Shown here: one piece after another, positions 34,557 through 44,527 of the stretch | How the letters are laid out: each line of letters starts with the position of its first letter | How positions within the stretch are numbered: position 1 is the stretch's first letter | NCBI RefSeq assembly: GCF_008065115.1 | Contig: NZ_CP042913.1 | Location: forward strand, 1,338,338-1,402,337 | Direction: 5' to 3' | Source of the DNA: Bythopirellula goksoeyrii | Lineage (GTDB): Bacteria; Planctomycetota; Planctomycetia; Pirellulales; Lacipirellulaceae | DNA length: 64,000 nt | The notes under the pieces: generated by a model | The model's database searches: none | The model's input: only the letters and a program-made list of their open reading frames with translations | What the model was told of the DNA's origin: nothing | Position numbers and translations under genes: made by a program

Positions 34557-34958
34557 TCAAGTGAGGGCGGGTTCTTCGACCTCGGCATTGCCCTCGTCCT
34601 TTACTTGAGCCAACTGAGCGCGAAACGCCTCAATGCCGGCTAGCACGTTTTCTTCGTCGACCGGCGGTTTCGAGTCCGTGGCGGTCTCAGCCGATTCTGT
34701 TTGTGGAGTGGGTGCCGATATGGGGGCGACCGAATCAGCTGGATTCACTGGAGTTTCAGAAGATGCAGTTTCAACCTTTACAGCCGGGGTTGGAGCATCT
34801 TCTGATACAATTTTTGGCTTGGCCACCGGCACAGACACTGGCAGTGGTTCTACTGTTCTATTGCCGATCGTCGGTTCCATTGCTCGACGCAAATACACAG
34901 CCAAGCCGTAACCCAATGCGATATTAATCAGCGAAATGAATGCAACAAGCAGTCCCAT
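34557..34958 (-). CDS. Small membrane protein with a long acidic/proline-rich tail
   Basis: 133 aa from ATG 34958, which has AAGGGG about 9 nt upstream; a TTG at 34991 would add 11 residues. One N-terminal helix (LLVAFISLINIALGYGLAVYL), then about 90 residues rich in Pro, Glu, Thr and Ser (VPVAKPKIVSEDAPTP and on), and a short helical end ENVLAGIEAFRAQLAQVKDE. No domain recognised. It is convergent with mutY, whose stop is 25 bp away. Confidence 0.65.
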   Translation of the reverse strand: MGLLVAFISLINIALGYGLAVYLRRAMEPTIGNRTVEPLPVSVPVAKPKIVSEDAPTPAVKVETASSETPVNPADSVAPISAPTPQTESAETATDSKPPVDEENVLAGIEAFRAQLAQVKDEGNAEVEEPALT

Positions 34959-35137
34959 AAGACCATTCCCCTTCGGCAGCACGTAGTACAAGGAATAAGT
35001 GCCGAACTTGAGTAGTCAGCACGATATTGTAAGCGTACGTTGCCCAGTGGACGCATTGTGGTCCGAGAGAGAATGGTTGATTCCCAAAGTCCCCCTACTT
35101 GCAACGGCTATACCGATGGTGCGGGGTCTGTCGGTGA

Positions 35138-36583
35138 TTAGCGTAGCAATTGCCCCGCCGCAGCCGTAGCTGGTGATGGCCTCGATTCGGCGGCTTGTTC
35201 TCTGGCGAGTGACTCTACAAACTGCGGCGATACATTGCCGAGCGTGATGACCTCGCTTTTGCCAGTGGGGTCCTTGGGACGAATGATGCAGATCACTTCG
35301 GAATCACAACCTCGCCGCTTGATTTCTGCGAGAGCTGCCTGCTCCGACGGATTGAGAGTCGAGGTCGCTGGCGCGACGCGGCTCTCAAAGCCGGGAAACG
35401 CTGCGGCCACATCCTCCGCAGATACTTGCTCGGCCGCATCCTGACCACGCACCGAGAGTGGCTCAGGGATTGCTGCACTGGCTAGCGAGGCCTGTGGTCC
35501 GCTGGCAGTAGGTGTGACTGGTGGTGTTTCGTAGACCATGGCCAAATTCATGCTATCGAGCTTTGCGTGGATCGAAGGAAGCGAGGCGTAGAGGCCCTCC
35601 TTGCCTTTTGGATCAGCGGCAAAGCAGACACCGATGAGCTGTCCAGCAGAATTGAATAATCCTCCGCCGCTGCGACCCTCAATCGGTGCTCCTGCTACTT
35701 CTACATTGGGAGCTCCCTGATAGCGGTCCACTGCTGTGATCTGAGAGGAGACGACCGTGGGGTTCGCCCCTTGGTTGCAACCCACCGTGTTCACGGGCAT
35801 TCCTGGTGCTAACGCCGTATTGGTCGGTGCAATCCGTTGTGCTTGGACCGGGGTCGTCGGCCGAATGATCACCAAGGCCAGATCGCGCTCCAGGTCGTAG
35901 TCCATCAATTGGCCAGGTACCGATTCTCGCACTTGTGCCCCTGCGGATGTTGCAGAAAAGAGTGTGACATTGATCGGGCCTTTGCCTTCGGAATCGCGGA
36001 AGATATGTCCGCAAGTTAGCACCAAAGCTGCGCCTCCTTGGGCATCGACAATTGTGCCCGTTCCTGCCGACTTGCCATCGGCATCTTCGACGGAGAGTTT
36101 CACGGATGCTTCCAATAGCTGTGCGGCATTGGCCGAAGAACCACGTGGCGCAGCATTCTGACTAGTTGGAAGGTTACCTGGCGACGATTGTGGTGCCGCA
36201 GAAACCTGTGCAGATGCTGGCACGATGCCGGACGGTGCGGCCTCACTTTGCTTGGCCGTCGCGAGCATTTCTACCAATTGTTCGTAAGAGCCCGGTCCTG
36301 TCATGCGGGCCACTTCGCGGTCGTCGGTGACGACAACGAAAGTCGGCACGACATCGACGCCATATTTGTTAGCCATCTCCGGCTCGCGGCCGATGTCGAC
36401 GTGGCGCACTGGATAGCCAGCGGCAGAGAGTCGCTCAATGGTCGGGCGCATTTGTTGACAGGGCCCGCAAGTTGCTGAACTAAAATCCAGCAGGTGTGTC
36501 TCAGCTTGACATACACCAAGTGAGAGAAGAGTGCCTAGCACGAAACTGCCGGCAAAGGAAAAGCAAATTCTCATCGTGACCAT
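35138..36583 (-). CDS. Secreted thioredoxin-trypsin fusion protein
   Basis: 481 aa. ATG 36583 has GGAGGG 5 nt upstream. Signal peptide to about residue 27, then a thioredoxin domain with C39-G-P-C42 and cis-Pro in VVPTFVVV. A Ser/Ala/Pro linker (about 110-150) leads to a trypsin-like serine protease domain with all three triad candidates: His in LTCGHIF, Asp in YDLERDLALVII and Ser in EGRSGGGLFN. A Pro-rich C-terminal region with a dipeptide CDSEVICIIRP follows. The fusion suggests oxidative quality control of exported proteins, reduction or oxidation plus proteolysis; this is inference. Partner genes are not adjacent. Confidence 0.88.
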   Translation of the reverse strand: MVTMRICFSFAGSFVLGTLLSLGVCQAETHLLDFSSATCGPCQQMRPTIERLSAAGYPVRHVDIGREPEMANKYGVDVVPTFVVVTDDREVARMTGPGSYEQLVEMLATAKQSEAAPSGIVPASAQVSAAPQSSPGNLPTSQNAAPRGSSANAAQLLEASVKLSVEDADGKSAGTGTIVDAQGGAALVLTCGHIFRDSEGKGPINVTLFSATSAGAQVRESVPGQLMDYDLERDLALVIIRPTTPVQAQRIAPTNTALAPGMPVNTVGCNQGANPTVVSSQITAVDRYQGAPNVEVAGAPIEGRSGGGLFNSAGQLIGVCFAADPKGKEGLYASLPSIHAKLDSMNLAMVYETPPVTPTASGPQASLASAAIPEPLSVRGQDAAEQVSAEDVAAAFPGFESRVAPATSTLNPSEQAALAEIKRRGCDSEVICIIRPKDPTGKSEVITLGNVSPQFVESLAREQAAESRPSPATAAAGQLLR

Positions 36584-37028
36584 CGGTTCCCTCCATGGAT
36601 ACCCGGTCTATCGGATTCGTAACATCCCACTAGCACATCAGACAAGGGTTCTTGCCATACGTTCCTCGCCGGGAGATCCTTCTCCACTGGCGACGATCCG
36701 CGCTGGAGGATCATCAATTTAGTTCGAATCTGGCTTGCATACCGATCGAACGATCTAGTTCCGTTTGAACGAGGGGGATAATTACCTGATGAGAAGTAAA
36801 TCTTACAAGGGCAACTCGCAGGCTGGCATCTACCGTGGCGGTACTAAGCCGTTGTTTCCGCGAGAAACACTCCAGACAGCAGTGCTGCCACGCTGTCATA
36901 ACCACTCGAACATCTCTCACTTGGTGCACACAGCGTGCCAAATACTAACTTGCGCCCTCCCACCATAGAAAATCTCCCGTTACAATGAGCCGACAATCAA
37001 TCACCCTGCACTGCTAGCACAATCCACG
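36584..37028. other. Intergenic region between divergent genes
   Basis: 445 bp, expected to hold promoters for the thioredoxin-protease gene and metG. A short GATCGAACGATC palindrome lies near 36745. No gene or repeat family member seen. Confidence 0.4.
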
Positions 37029-39092
37029 ATGTCCAAACGCCGACTTTTAGTTACCTCTGCTCTGCCGTACGTGAATGGCCACATTCACCTGGGTTACATG
37101 CTCGAAGCGGTGCAGACAGACATCTGGGTTCGTTTTCAGAAACTCCGCGGCAATGAGTGCCTCTACGTTTGTGCCGACGACACCCACGGCACGGCTACGA
37201 TGATCCGCGCTCGGGAGGAAGGCCGCAGCGAAGCGGAACTCATCGCCGATATGCAGGCAGCCCACGTAGCTGATCTGAAAGATTTCGGCATTTCCTTCGA
37301 CAATTTCGGTAGCACCAACGACCCCGAGAATGAGCGTTACTGCCAGTCGATGTGGCAATCGATTCGCGATGCCGGACTAGTCAAGGAAAAAGATGTCGAG
37401 CAATTGTTTGATCCCGTGGCAGGGACCTTTCTGGCCGACCGGTTTGTCCGGGGAACTTGTCCCAAATGCGGCGCGACTGATCAGCCAGGGGACAACTGCT
37501 CCAAGTGCGGCACGACCTACAGTCCTGCGGATTTGATCAATCCCCAAAGCACGCTCAGCGGTGCGACTCCTGAAACCCGCTCGGCCAAACATTTGTTCAT
37601 TGAGCTAGAGCAATTGCACGACTTCCTGGAGACGTGGTCCCAGAGTGGCAAGCATCTTCAGCCGGAAATCGCCAACTACTTGCAGGGTCATTTTCTGGGT
37701 GAACCTCTGCGAGATTGGGATATTTCACGCCCTGCTCCCTACTTCGGTTTTGAGATCCCCGACTATCCAGGCAACTATTGGTATGTGTGGTTCGACGCCC
37801 CCATTGGCTACATGGCTTCCACGCAGCAATGGTGCGACCAGAACGGCGGTAACTTCGACGACTGGTGGAAGTCACCTGACACCGAGATCCACCACTTCAT
37901 CGGCAAGGACATCACTTACTTTCACACCTTGTTCTGGCCCGGGATGCTTAAGACGGCAGGCTACAACCTGCCGACCAAGGTGCATATCCATGGATTTCTC
38001 ACTGTCGATGGCGAGAAGATGTCCAAGAGTAAGGGGACGTTCGTCAACGCCCGGACTTACCTCAATCACCTGGACCCGAGTTATCTGCGGTACTTCTATG
38101 CGGCGAAACTCAACGACCACGTTGATGATCTCGATCTGGCACTTGACGAGTTCATTGCCAAAGTAAATACCGACCTAGTAGGAAAAGTGGTGAACCTTGC
38201 CAGCCGCACCGCCAAATTTGTCGAAAAGACGGGTCTTTCGAAGGAGTATCCAGGTGACGGTGGACTCTTTGCCTTTGCAGCAAATCTTGGCGAAGAAATT
38301 GCCGAGGCCTACGAGAATTGCGATTACAGCCGTGCAATGCGGTTGGTGATGAGTTTAGCCGACCGAGCCAACCCATTCGTCGAAGAAAACAAGCCGTGGG
38401 AGCTTCGCAAAGACCCCGAGTCAGCTGCACGCCTTCAAGATGTCTGCACGATCGCCCTGAATCTGTTTCGTCAAATCGCAATCTACCTCGCCCCCGTGTT
38501 GCCACGCTTAGCCGAGCAAACGGGCGAACTGCTTAACAATGAAATTACTTCGTGGGACCAGGCGCAAACCCCATTGGTAGGTACTCCAGTTGCCAAGTTC
38601 CAACACATGCTCAAACGAATTGAAGAAAAGGATGTACAAGCCATGATCGAAGAATCCAAAATTGCCGCCGACGAGGTCGCTGCTGCGGCCGGCGACACGA
38701 GTACGGAAAATGGGGATCGCTGGAACGACTCCGCCGAACCCCTCACTGCTGAACCCCTCGCACCAGAATGCTCTTTTGATGAATTCACCAAAGTCGACCT
38801 CCGCGTGGCTCGCGTCGTCGAAGCCGAGGCCGTTCCCGAGGCTCGTAAGCTCTTAAAGCTCAAGCTTAGCCTCGGCGGCGGCGAGTATCGCCAGGTCTTT
38901 GCTGGCATTAAATCTGCCTACGAACCAGAAAAATTGGTTGGGCGCCTGGTCGTGATGGTCGCCAATCTGGCACCGCGCCAAATGTCCTTTGGGTTGAGCG
39001 AAGGCATGGTTATCGCCAGCGGTCCAGGCGGGTCAGACGTGTTTGTACTTTCGCCAGACGAGGGCGCAGTGCCGGGGCAGCGGGTGCATTAG
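37029..39092 (+). CDS. metG: Methionyl-tRNA synthetase
   Basis: 687 aa, the long form with a C-terminal tRNA-binding domain. Seen: the HIGH-type [12 protein letters not shown], the zinc knuckle [26 protein letters not shown], an anticodon-binding helical bundle, and a C-terminal EMAP-II/Trbp111-like OB domain (about 580-687, [18 protein letters not shown] to [13 protein letters not shown]). It charges tRNA-Met for initiation and elongation. The linker at about 545-580 is Glu/Ala-rich. Single gene, ATG 37029. Confidence 0.98.
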   Translation: MSKRRLLVTSALPYVNGHIHLGYMLEAVQTDIWVRFQKLRGNECLYVCADDTHGTATMIRAREEGRSEAELIADMQAAHVADLKDFGISFDNFGSTNDPENERYCQSMWQSIRDAGLVKEKDVEQLFDPVAGTFLADRFVRGTCPKCGATDQPGDNCSKCGTTYSPADLINPQSTLSGATPETRSAKHLFIELEQLHDFLETWSQSGKHLQPEIANYLQGHFLGEPLRDWDISRPAPYFGFEIPDYPGNYWYVWFDAPIGYMASTQQWCDQNGGNFDDWWKSPDTEIHHFIGKDITYFHTLFWPGMLKTAGYNLPTKVHIHGFLTVDGEKMSKSKGTFVNARTYLNHLDPSYLRYFYAAKLNDHVDDLDLALDEFIAKVNTDLVGKVVNLASRTAKFVEKTGLSKEYPGDGGLFAFAANLGEEIAEAYENCDYSRAMRLVMSLADRANPFVEENKPWELRKDPESAARLQDVCTIALNLFRQIAIYLAPVLPRLAEQTGELLNNEITSWDQAQTPLVGTPVAKFQHMLKRIEEKDVQAMIEESKIAADEVAAAAGDTSTENGDRWNDSAEPLTAEPLAPECSFDEFTKVDLRVARVVEAEAVPEARKLLKLKLSLGGGEYRQVFAGIKSAYEPEKLVGRLVVMVANLAPRQMSFGLSEGMVIASGPGGSDVFVLSPDEGAVPGQRVH

Positions 39093-39099
39093 GGCGAGT

Positions 39100-40794
39100 T
39101 TATTCCTCTTCGACTTCCGAAACGACAATCTCGATCGCTCCTAAGTCTACCGGTTTGTCCGCAGGCACGGTGATGGCTTCCACTTTCGCTCCGTAAAGCC
39201 ATTGGGTCTCATTGCCATCGATCGGTACCGACTTGATTGTGGCCAGCAATCGGTAGCTTCCCGGCGGAATGTTGCTCAGCTGAAAGTGCCCCTTCTCGTC
39301 GAGAGCCTCCACGTAGCTCAGCGGGGGGAGCTGGGTTCCTGTCAATTGGGCAGAAGTTCCTAAATCCAACGACTGCCCCCAACCTCCTAAGACATTCTTG
39401 AGAAGGTTGCCAAGCGAAGATTCCTTCTCTAGCGTTACCATGCCGCATGAAATCGTAAATTTGTCACCGTCGCTTCCTACTGCGGAAAGCTGGCCTGAGA
39501 TCTTCGATCCCCGGCGATCAATCTGTAAACGCGTAGTTTGGCCAGCAGCGAGAGTTACCTGCTCTTCGACTGATAGTTCACTCATGGGAGTTTCTTGGCC
39601 AGAGCACCACGCAATGGTACGACCGAGTATTGCCGGAGCGGCAATCACCCGGTCCCAAGCATAGCGCCCCTCGTGGTCGGTCCTGGTCGAGTAGTTCCAG
39701 TCGACAAATTGGTAACTGCTGTTGCTGTCGGGGAACATTTGCAGCAATACCTTTTCGTCAGAAAGGGGCTGGTTGCCTTGGGAAATGCTGCCTTCGAGTT
39801 TCGCCCATTCCTTCAGTCGAATGTCGACGGGCTCATTCTTAGCAAAGCGTATCGGTGTTGCCGTCGCCCAGCCTTCATCAGCCAGGCAAACCACGGAAAA
39901 CTCTTGCTTCTGAATGGGAAATTCGTAGCGACCTTTCTCGTCGGTTGTTACCGAAACATGGTCGGAATCTTGTACGGCTCGACCATTCTCTATCACGAAC
40001 TTCTCGTCACCAAACACGAGATATAACTGTGCCTGACTAACCGCTTTGCCGTGGGCATCGGTGACGATCCCCTGGGGTGGCAGCAGGTCTTCAAGGACTT
40101 CCACATGGTCCAGGCTGCTCAACTCCGTGCTGGCAACCCGCCGTTTTCCAAAGCCAGGGTCGCTAAAGAAATCGGGATGCGTGAGTTGAAGGCGTAGATC
40201 GAATGGCTCTTGCGTAGCAATATCTGCCTGCCATTTCCCGTCTTCATCCGTTGTCGCGATCTGACCACTGATTGCCGGGACGACTTCACCCGCTTTGCCA
40301 ACTCGACTCGATACTTGCAGTGCAGCCACTCCAACTCCTGCAATGGGCTCACCTCGCTCGGTATGTACCAACCCCCCAATAGGCAAGCCCTTTTGCATGC
40401 GAATGGTAAGATCAGTAGGCAGCTGCTCGCCATACCAATGAACTTCTACCGGGACAGAATGTGCAGCATGGACTGTTAGGTGCAGGGATATATCTGCTCC
40501 TTCCGGAAGCTCCAATATGCCTTTCCCCTGAGAGTCGAGTTTCAAGGGAACTTCTGCGCCCGTCATGGCTACCAGAACCTTGGCATCTGGCAATGACTTG
40601 CCAACTTTATCGAGAACGATGATCTCCATTGACCGGACTTCGCCTGCGCCATGAGCTCGATTCATGGCGCAAGAAATCCCCCAGAAACTGAGGAGCAAAC
40701 ATTTGATAGCTAGACTGACAAACACTGAAAAAGGTATCTCACAAGGTCCTCGCGAGCCTACAACTATTGTAGATGATCCAAGATAGCTGCTCAA
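39100..40794 (-). CDS. Secreted carboxypeptidase-regulatory-like domain protein
   Basis: Up to 564 aa; the frame begins at a TTG (40794), and the real start is uncertain (GTG at 40725 is one option). A hydrophobic segment, VSLAIKCLLLSFWGISCAM, is probably the signal. The rest is a string of Ig/prealbumin-like repeats of the CarboxypepD_reg type: GLPIGGLVHTERGEPIAGVGVAALQ, GIVTDAHGKAVSQAQLYLVFGD and similar GxVxDxxGxPxxxAxV units, ending SYRLLATIKSVP. Such repeats act as structural or adhesion domains in planctomycete exported proteins. No catalytic domain seen. Convergent with metG, 7 bp apart. Confidence 0.8.
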   Translation of the reverse strand: MSSYLGSSTIVVGSRGPCEIPFSVFVSLAIKCLLLSFWGISCAMNRAHGAGEVRSMEIIVLDKVGKSLPDAKVLVAMTGAEVPLKLDSQGKGILELPEGADISLHLTVHAAHSVPVEVHWYGEQLPTDLTIRMQKGLPIGGLVHTERGEPIAGVGVAALQVSSRVGKAGEVVPAISGQIATTDEDGKWQADIATQEPFDLRLQLTHPDFFSDPGFGKRRVASTELSSLDHVEVLEDLLPPQGIVTDAHGKAVSQAQLYLVFGDEKFVIENGRAVQDSDHVSVTTDEKGRYEFPIQKQEFSVVCLADEGWATATPIRFAKNEPVDIRLKEWAKLEGSISQGNQPLSDEKVLLQMFPDSNSSYQFVDWNYSTRTDHEGRYAWDRVIAAPAILGRTIAWCSGQETPMSELSVEEQVTLAAGQTTRLQIDRRGSKISGQLSAVGSDGDKFTISCGMVTLEKESSLGNLLKNVLGGWGQSLDLGTSAQLTGTQLPPLSYVEALDEKGHFQLSNIPPGSYRLLATIKSVPIDGNETQWLYGAKVEAITVPADKPVDLGAIEIVVSEVEEE

Positions 40795-40808
40795 TCAGCA
40801 ACAAAGGC

Positions 40809-41687
40809 TCACAGCCACAGCTTCAACCGACCATCGAGCATGTCGGGCAGGGCACGTTCCACGTGACGATGAACTGCGTTGCTGTGATATCGTGTACTCA
40901 AGTGGGAAGCAATAATCAGTTCGTTCTGGAAACGCTCTCGCCGCTCGACAAAATCGTCCAAATGCATGTGGCCGAACTTGTGAATCCGTTCTTTGCGATG
41001 CTCAGGCGAAACGAAGGTCATCTCGCAGATCAGGATTTTGGCGTCGTACATCGCCGGGCAATTGTCGAGGCCTTGTGGGGTCGTGTCACCCAGATATCCA
41101 ACCAGCGGCCGACGCTGTTCTTCGGTGACTTCTTGACCGCTAAGTCGAATATCGCGGATTTGTTCACCGGCCATTCCCTGGTATTCAGCTTTGAGTTTGT
41201 GCCGCCGGTCCCACACGAGATAGCCTAGCGAAGGGACCGTGTGCTTTGTGGCCGAGACGGTCACAACCAACTCGCGACTGAGCTCGATTTCATCTCCGGG
41301 CTGAGCAGGAAGCAATTCGCAAGGCATCCGCCCCCGATCAAGCCGAGTGTACTGCCGCATGATCCGTTGCATCGGATCAATGGTTTCGGGCGGCATGTAA
41401 ATGCGTGGCGGCTCCATCTTCATCATGCGTCGCCGAGCCACATACACTGGCAACGCCGCGATGTGGTCCAGATGCCCATGCGATACAAACCAAGTCTCAG
41501 TCCCCATAAACGACCACGGCTGGGCACCCAGGTCGAAGCCGATCTTCAGTTCCGGAACTCGCCAATAGGTCTGCACGGCGGCACGAGAATAGCCCTCGAT
41601 CGTGAGTCCGTCGTGGACAAGTGTTTGTACGGGGGCGTTTTCGATCATGGAGGGATTCGTTGCAGGATACGGTTCAGAATCCCCCAT
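40809..41687 (-). CDS. MBL-fold tRNase Z-like hydrolase
   Basis: 292 aa, compact. Metal motif [20 protein letters not shown], then [10 protein letters not shown] and the C-terminal [15 protein letters not shown]. These match the ElaC/RNase Z group, which trims tRNA 3' ends, but the usual long exosite arm is replaced by a short loop. The product may instead be a related MBL hydrolase. ATG 41687. It lies 57 bp after scpA on the same strand. Confidence 0.85.
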   Translation of the reverse strand: MGDSEPYPATNPSMIENAPVQTLVHDGLTIEGYSRAAVQTYWRVPELKIGFDLGAQPWSFMGTETWFVSHGHLDHIAALPVYVARRRMMKMEPPRIYMPPETIDPMQRIMRQYTRLDRGRMPCELLPAQPGDEIELSRELVVTVSATKHTVPSLGYLVWDRRHKLKAEYQGMAGEQIRDIRLSGQEVTEEQRRPLVGYLGDTTPQGLDNCPAMYDAKILICEMTFVSPEHRKERIHKFGHMHLDDFVERRERFQNELIIASHLSTRYHSNAVHRHVERALPDMLDGRLKLWL

Positions 41688-41743
41688 GTTAAACGGGCAA
41701 GTTGATTCGGGAAAGGTGGCAGCAAATCGGGCATGGCAGTGCC

Positions 41744-42496
41744 CTACGCTGCCGCCTGAGTCACTTCCGTATCGCCCGCTTTAGCAGATATCCAGATTTC
41801 GCTGAACAGATCTTGTTGTGCGACCTGGATGTTGTGATGACGAATAAGCTCCAACACAGCCAGAAAGATGCCGATCAATTGCGAGCGGATCATGTCGGCG
41901 TGGAAGAGACTTGTGAAGGCGATGTTCGGCTCGATCGTCAATCGTTCTCGAATGCGGTCCATGTAGACTTCGATCGGGGTGTCGTCATACCGAATCGCTG
42001 AAGGCTTTGTGACCGCGTTGTCTCGTACCACTCGGGCGAAAGCACTGACGAGGTCCCACATCTCGACTTCGTGAATTGGCTGCTCTGCTGGATCGACTCC
42101 ACCTGTGGACAAGTCGTTCGCGCGTCGGGCAAACCGCCGCTGCCAGAGTTGGCCGCGCTCGGCCAGCATACTGGCGGCATCCTTGTACTTCTTGTACTCC
42201 AGCAGACGTTGCACGATGTCTTGCCGGGGATCTTCGACTTCGCTTTCCTCCTTTTCTTCCTCCTCGTGCCGGGGCAAGATCATCCGCGATTTGATTTCCA
42301 TGAGCCGGGTCGCCAACTCCAGGAAATCGCCAACCGCATTGACGTCGATCTGCTCCAGCACGGTTATCATTTCCAGATACTGCTCGGTGACCCGGGCAAT
42401 TGGAATGTCCATGATGTCCAGTTCTTGCTTGCGCACGAGATACCACAAGAGGTCCATCGGACCAGCAAACAAGTCGAGCTGAACGCGAAATCGCAT
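41744..42496 (-). CDS. scpA: Segregation and condensation protein A
   Basis: 250 aa from ATG 42496 ([27 protein letters not shown], here cut for length by the reader's frame); the open frame upstream is not conserved. ScpA is the kleisin that bridges SMC heads and pairs with ScpB in chromosome condensation. The N-terminal [12 protein letters not shown] helix, the [11 protein letters not shown] region and the C-terminal winged helix ([22 protein letters not shown]) are present. An acidic EEEEKEESE linker is visible. No scpB or smc is adjacent. Confidence 0.95.
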   Translation of the reverse strand: MRFRVQLDLFAGPMDLLWYLVRKQELDIMDIPIARVTEQYLEMITVLEQIDVNAVGDFLELATRLMEIKSRMILPRHEEEEKEESEVEDPRQDIVQRLLEYKKYKDAASMLAERGQLWQRRFARRANDLSTGGVDPAEQPIHEVEMWDLVSAFARVVRDNAVTKPSAIRYDDTPIEVYMDRIRERLTIEPNIAFTSLFHADMIRSQLIGIFLAVLELIRHHNIQVAQQDLFSEIWISAKAGDTEVTQAAA

Positions 42497-42697
42497 GAAA
42501 TGCCTATAATGGTCAGAGGTGGAGAGGGCCGGGATTATGGCGATTCCTGCCATGGGGCACCAGTCCACGTTGGCTAGGTTTGTTGAGCCGGTCTTGCTGC
42601 CAGCAGTGTGAGGGCCTAAATTCCTCGAAAGAAACGTGTTTTAAACAAACCGGTCGCTAGCGCGATGCGGCTGAATGAAGTACTAAGCGACAACAAA

Positions 42698-43258
42698 ATG
42701 GACGAGCAGCGAATCTGGGCACCTTGGAGAATAGGCTATGTGGCCGGCAGCGATGCTACCCAAGAGCCGCAGCTGGCTCCTCAACAGTGGCAGCCAAGTT
42801 CGGAGGAGACTTGCTTTCTCTGTCGGGCGGCGGCAACGTACGCCGACCAAGTAGCGGCTGATCGGAAGAATCTGGTCGTTACGCGAGGTACGGGTATTCT
42901 GACGATGCTGAATCGCTACCCGTACACCAATGGCCACTTGCTGGTTGCTCCCTTGCGGCATGTAGGTCAGTTGCACTCCCTCACGTCCGAAGAACATCTG
43001 GCTGCAATGGATGCCCTCTCTACGTTCACCAAGATACTTAGCACACAACTCTCTGCTGAAGGATTCAATGTGGGGCTCAATCTGGGCCGGGTGGCGGGGG
43101 CGGGGGTTCCTGGCCATTTGCATTGGCATCTCGTACCTCGCTGGTCGGGCGACAACAATTTCATGTCCACAGTAGCAGGCACGCGTGTGATACCGCAGTC
43201 CCTCGAAGCGGTATGGGAAGTCTTGAGCGGGGCAAGTGAGGCCAACGATGAATCGTGA
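42698..43258 (+). CDS. HIT-family hydrolase (Ap4A phosphorylase-like)
   Basis: 186 aa from ATG 42698 (MDEQRIWAPWRIGYVAG), the usual start of this group; an ATG at 42665 is less likely. The HIT motif HLHWHLVPRW holds the nucleophilic histidine, and CFLCRAAAT may form half of a zinc site. The WAPWR start is typical of bacterial AP-4-A phosphorylase-like HIT proteins, which cleave dinucleoside polyphosphates or AMP derivatives. Its last 11 nt overlap the dGTPase-like gene, so the two are coupled. Confidence 0.93.
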   Translation: MDEQRIWAPWRIGYVAGSDATQEPQLAPQQWQPSSEETCFLCRAAATYADQVAADRKNLVVTRGTGILTMLNRYPYTNGHLLVAPLRHVGQLHSLTSEEHLAAMDALSTFTKILSTQLSAEGFNVGLNLGRVAGAGVPGHLHWHLVPRWSGDNNFMSTVAGTRVIPQSLEAVWEVLSGASEANDES

Positions 43259-44351
43259 AGCTGCTCTGTTGGCACCCTACGCAATGCACAGCGAAAACTC
43301 CGCAGGGCGGGCGCACCCGGAGCAGGCGCACCCGTATCGCAGTCCCTTCCAGCGGGACCGAGATCGCATCGTGCATTCGAGCGCATTCCGTCGGTTAGCC
43401 CATAAGACACAAGTCTTCACCGGCGAATTGGGCGACTACCACCGCTCGCGACTTACCCACACGCTGGAAGTCGCGTCGATTGCACGCACCATCGGTCGCG
43501 TGTTGCGGCTCAACGAAGACTTGATCGAGGCACTTGCTTTGATGCACGACATCGGTCATCCCCCTTTCGGCCATGCAGGTGAAAAGATCCTTGACGAGTG
43601 TTGTCACGACTGTGGTGGTTTTAACCACAATCAACATGCGGTGCGGATCGTCACGCTGCTGGAGAATCGCTATCCCGAGTTTGCAGGACTGAATCTCACC
43701 GAGGAAGTACTTTCTGGTCAGCAAGTTCGCGCTGAGAAGCATGCCGTACAGGGGGCTGACGCCCCCCGCTCGCCTGGACCGTTGTTGGAAGTGCAGGTCG
43801 TCGATGCCGCCGATAGTATTGCTTACGACACGCACGATGCAGATGACGCCCTAGAGTTGGGGCTCTTGGATTTCGAGGATCTGCTCTCAGTTCCTTTGTG
43901 GCAAGAGGCTGCTGAGGGAGTTCGCGTTCGCTATTCAAACCTAGAGCCTGAGGCCTTCCGCCGCACGGTCATTCACCATCTGATCGAGACGCTGGTGAGC
44001 GATCTGGTCGAAACAACTCGTGTGCGACTTTCCCAGGTCACGTCCCTGAAAGATGCCGTGAACTATGGACCGTGTCTGGTTGCTCCTTCGGCAGAAGTTG
44101 CCGCCAAGAAAAGCGAACTCGAGTCCTTTCTGTTTGAGCACGTATATCGTCATCCCAATGTCCTGGCCGAACGGGCAGTCGCCGCCGAGTCGGTCCGCGC
44201 TTTGTTCAACCGCTATAGTCACGACCCAGATTCACTCCCAGACCGATTCAAGGCAAGGGTCTCCTCAGATGGAGCCAGTCGCTCCACTTGCGACTATCTG
44301 GCCAGCATGACCGACCGGTTTGCACTAAGCAGTTTTCGAGAGATGCAATAG
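43248..44351 (+). CDS. dgt: dGTPase-like HD-domain deoxynucleoside triphosphohydrolase
   Basis: 367 aa from ATG 43248. HD-domain signature: HSSAFRRLAHKTQVF, HRSRLTHTLEVASIAR with the first metal His, and HDIGHPPFGHAGE with the HD pair; the distal Asp is in VVDAADSIAYDTHDADD. Family members hydrolyse dGTP or dNTPs to nucleoside and triphosphate, controlling dNTP pools. Between EKHA and LLEVQVVD an odd stretch, VQGADAPRSPG, replaces the family's usual Tyr/Pro-rich loop and is encoded by a short palindromic repeat (43749-43775). Coupled to the HIT gene upstream. Confidence 0.92.
   Translation: MNREAALLAPYAMHSENSAGRAHPEQAHPYRSPFQRDRDRIVHSSAFRRLAHKTQVFTGELGDYHRSRLTHTLEVASIARTIGRVLRLNEDLIEALALMHDIGHPPFGHAGEKILDECCHDCGGFNHNQHAVRIVTLLENRYPEFAGLNLTEEVLSGQQVRAEKHAVQGADAPRSPGPLLEVQVVDAADSIAYDTHDADDALELGLLDFEDLLSVPLWQEAAEGVRVRYSNLEPEAFRRTVIHHLIETLVSDLVETTRVRLSQVTSLKDAVNYGPCLVAPSAEVAAKKSELESFLFEHVYRHPNVLAERAVAAESVRALFNRYSHDPDSLPDRFKARVSSDGASRSTCDYLASMTDRFALSSFREMQ
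43749..43775 (+). repeat. GGGGGC/GCCCCC palindromic element inside dgt
   Basis: CAGGGGGC-tgac-GCCCCCCGCTCGCC, inserted in frame and translated as QGADAPRSPG. It resembles a short GGCGAGCGGGGGGCG-type dispersed repeat known to me from planctomycete genomes (memory, no search). Confidence 0.65.
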
Positions 44352-44527
44352 GCTTGAATGGGTGGATTTAAGGATTAGGGGATTAGGTGGGATGTCGCTC
44401 GGTACCTATTTACCTTGTTCCTGAGAGGGCTGACTCGCCAACTTCTGCTTGATAGAATGGAGAGATCCTATCTGGTGCCTAGTCGTTAACTGATACGGTG
44501 CCGACCCAACCATTCATCTCCCATTGT

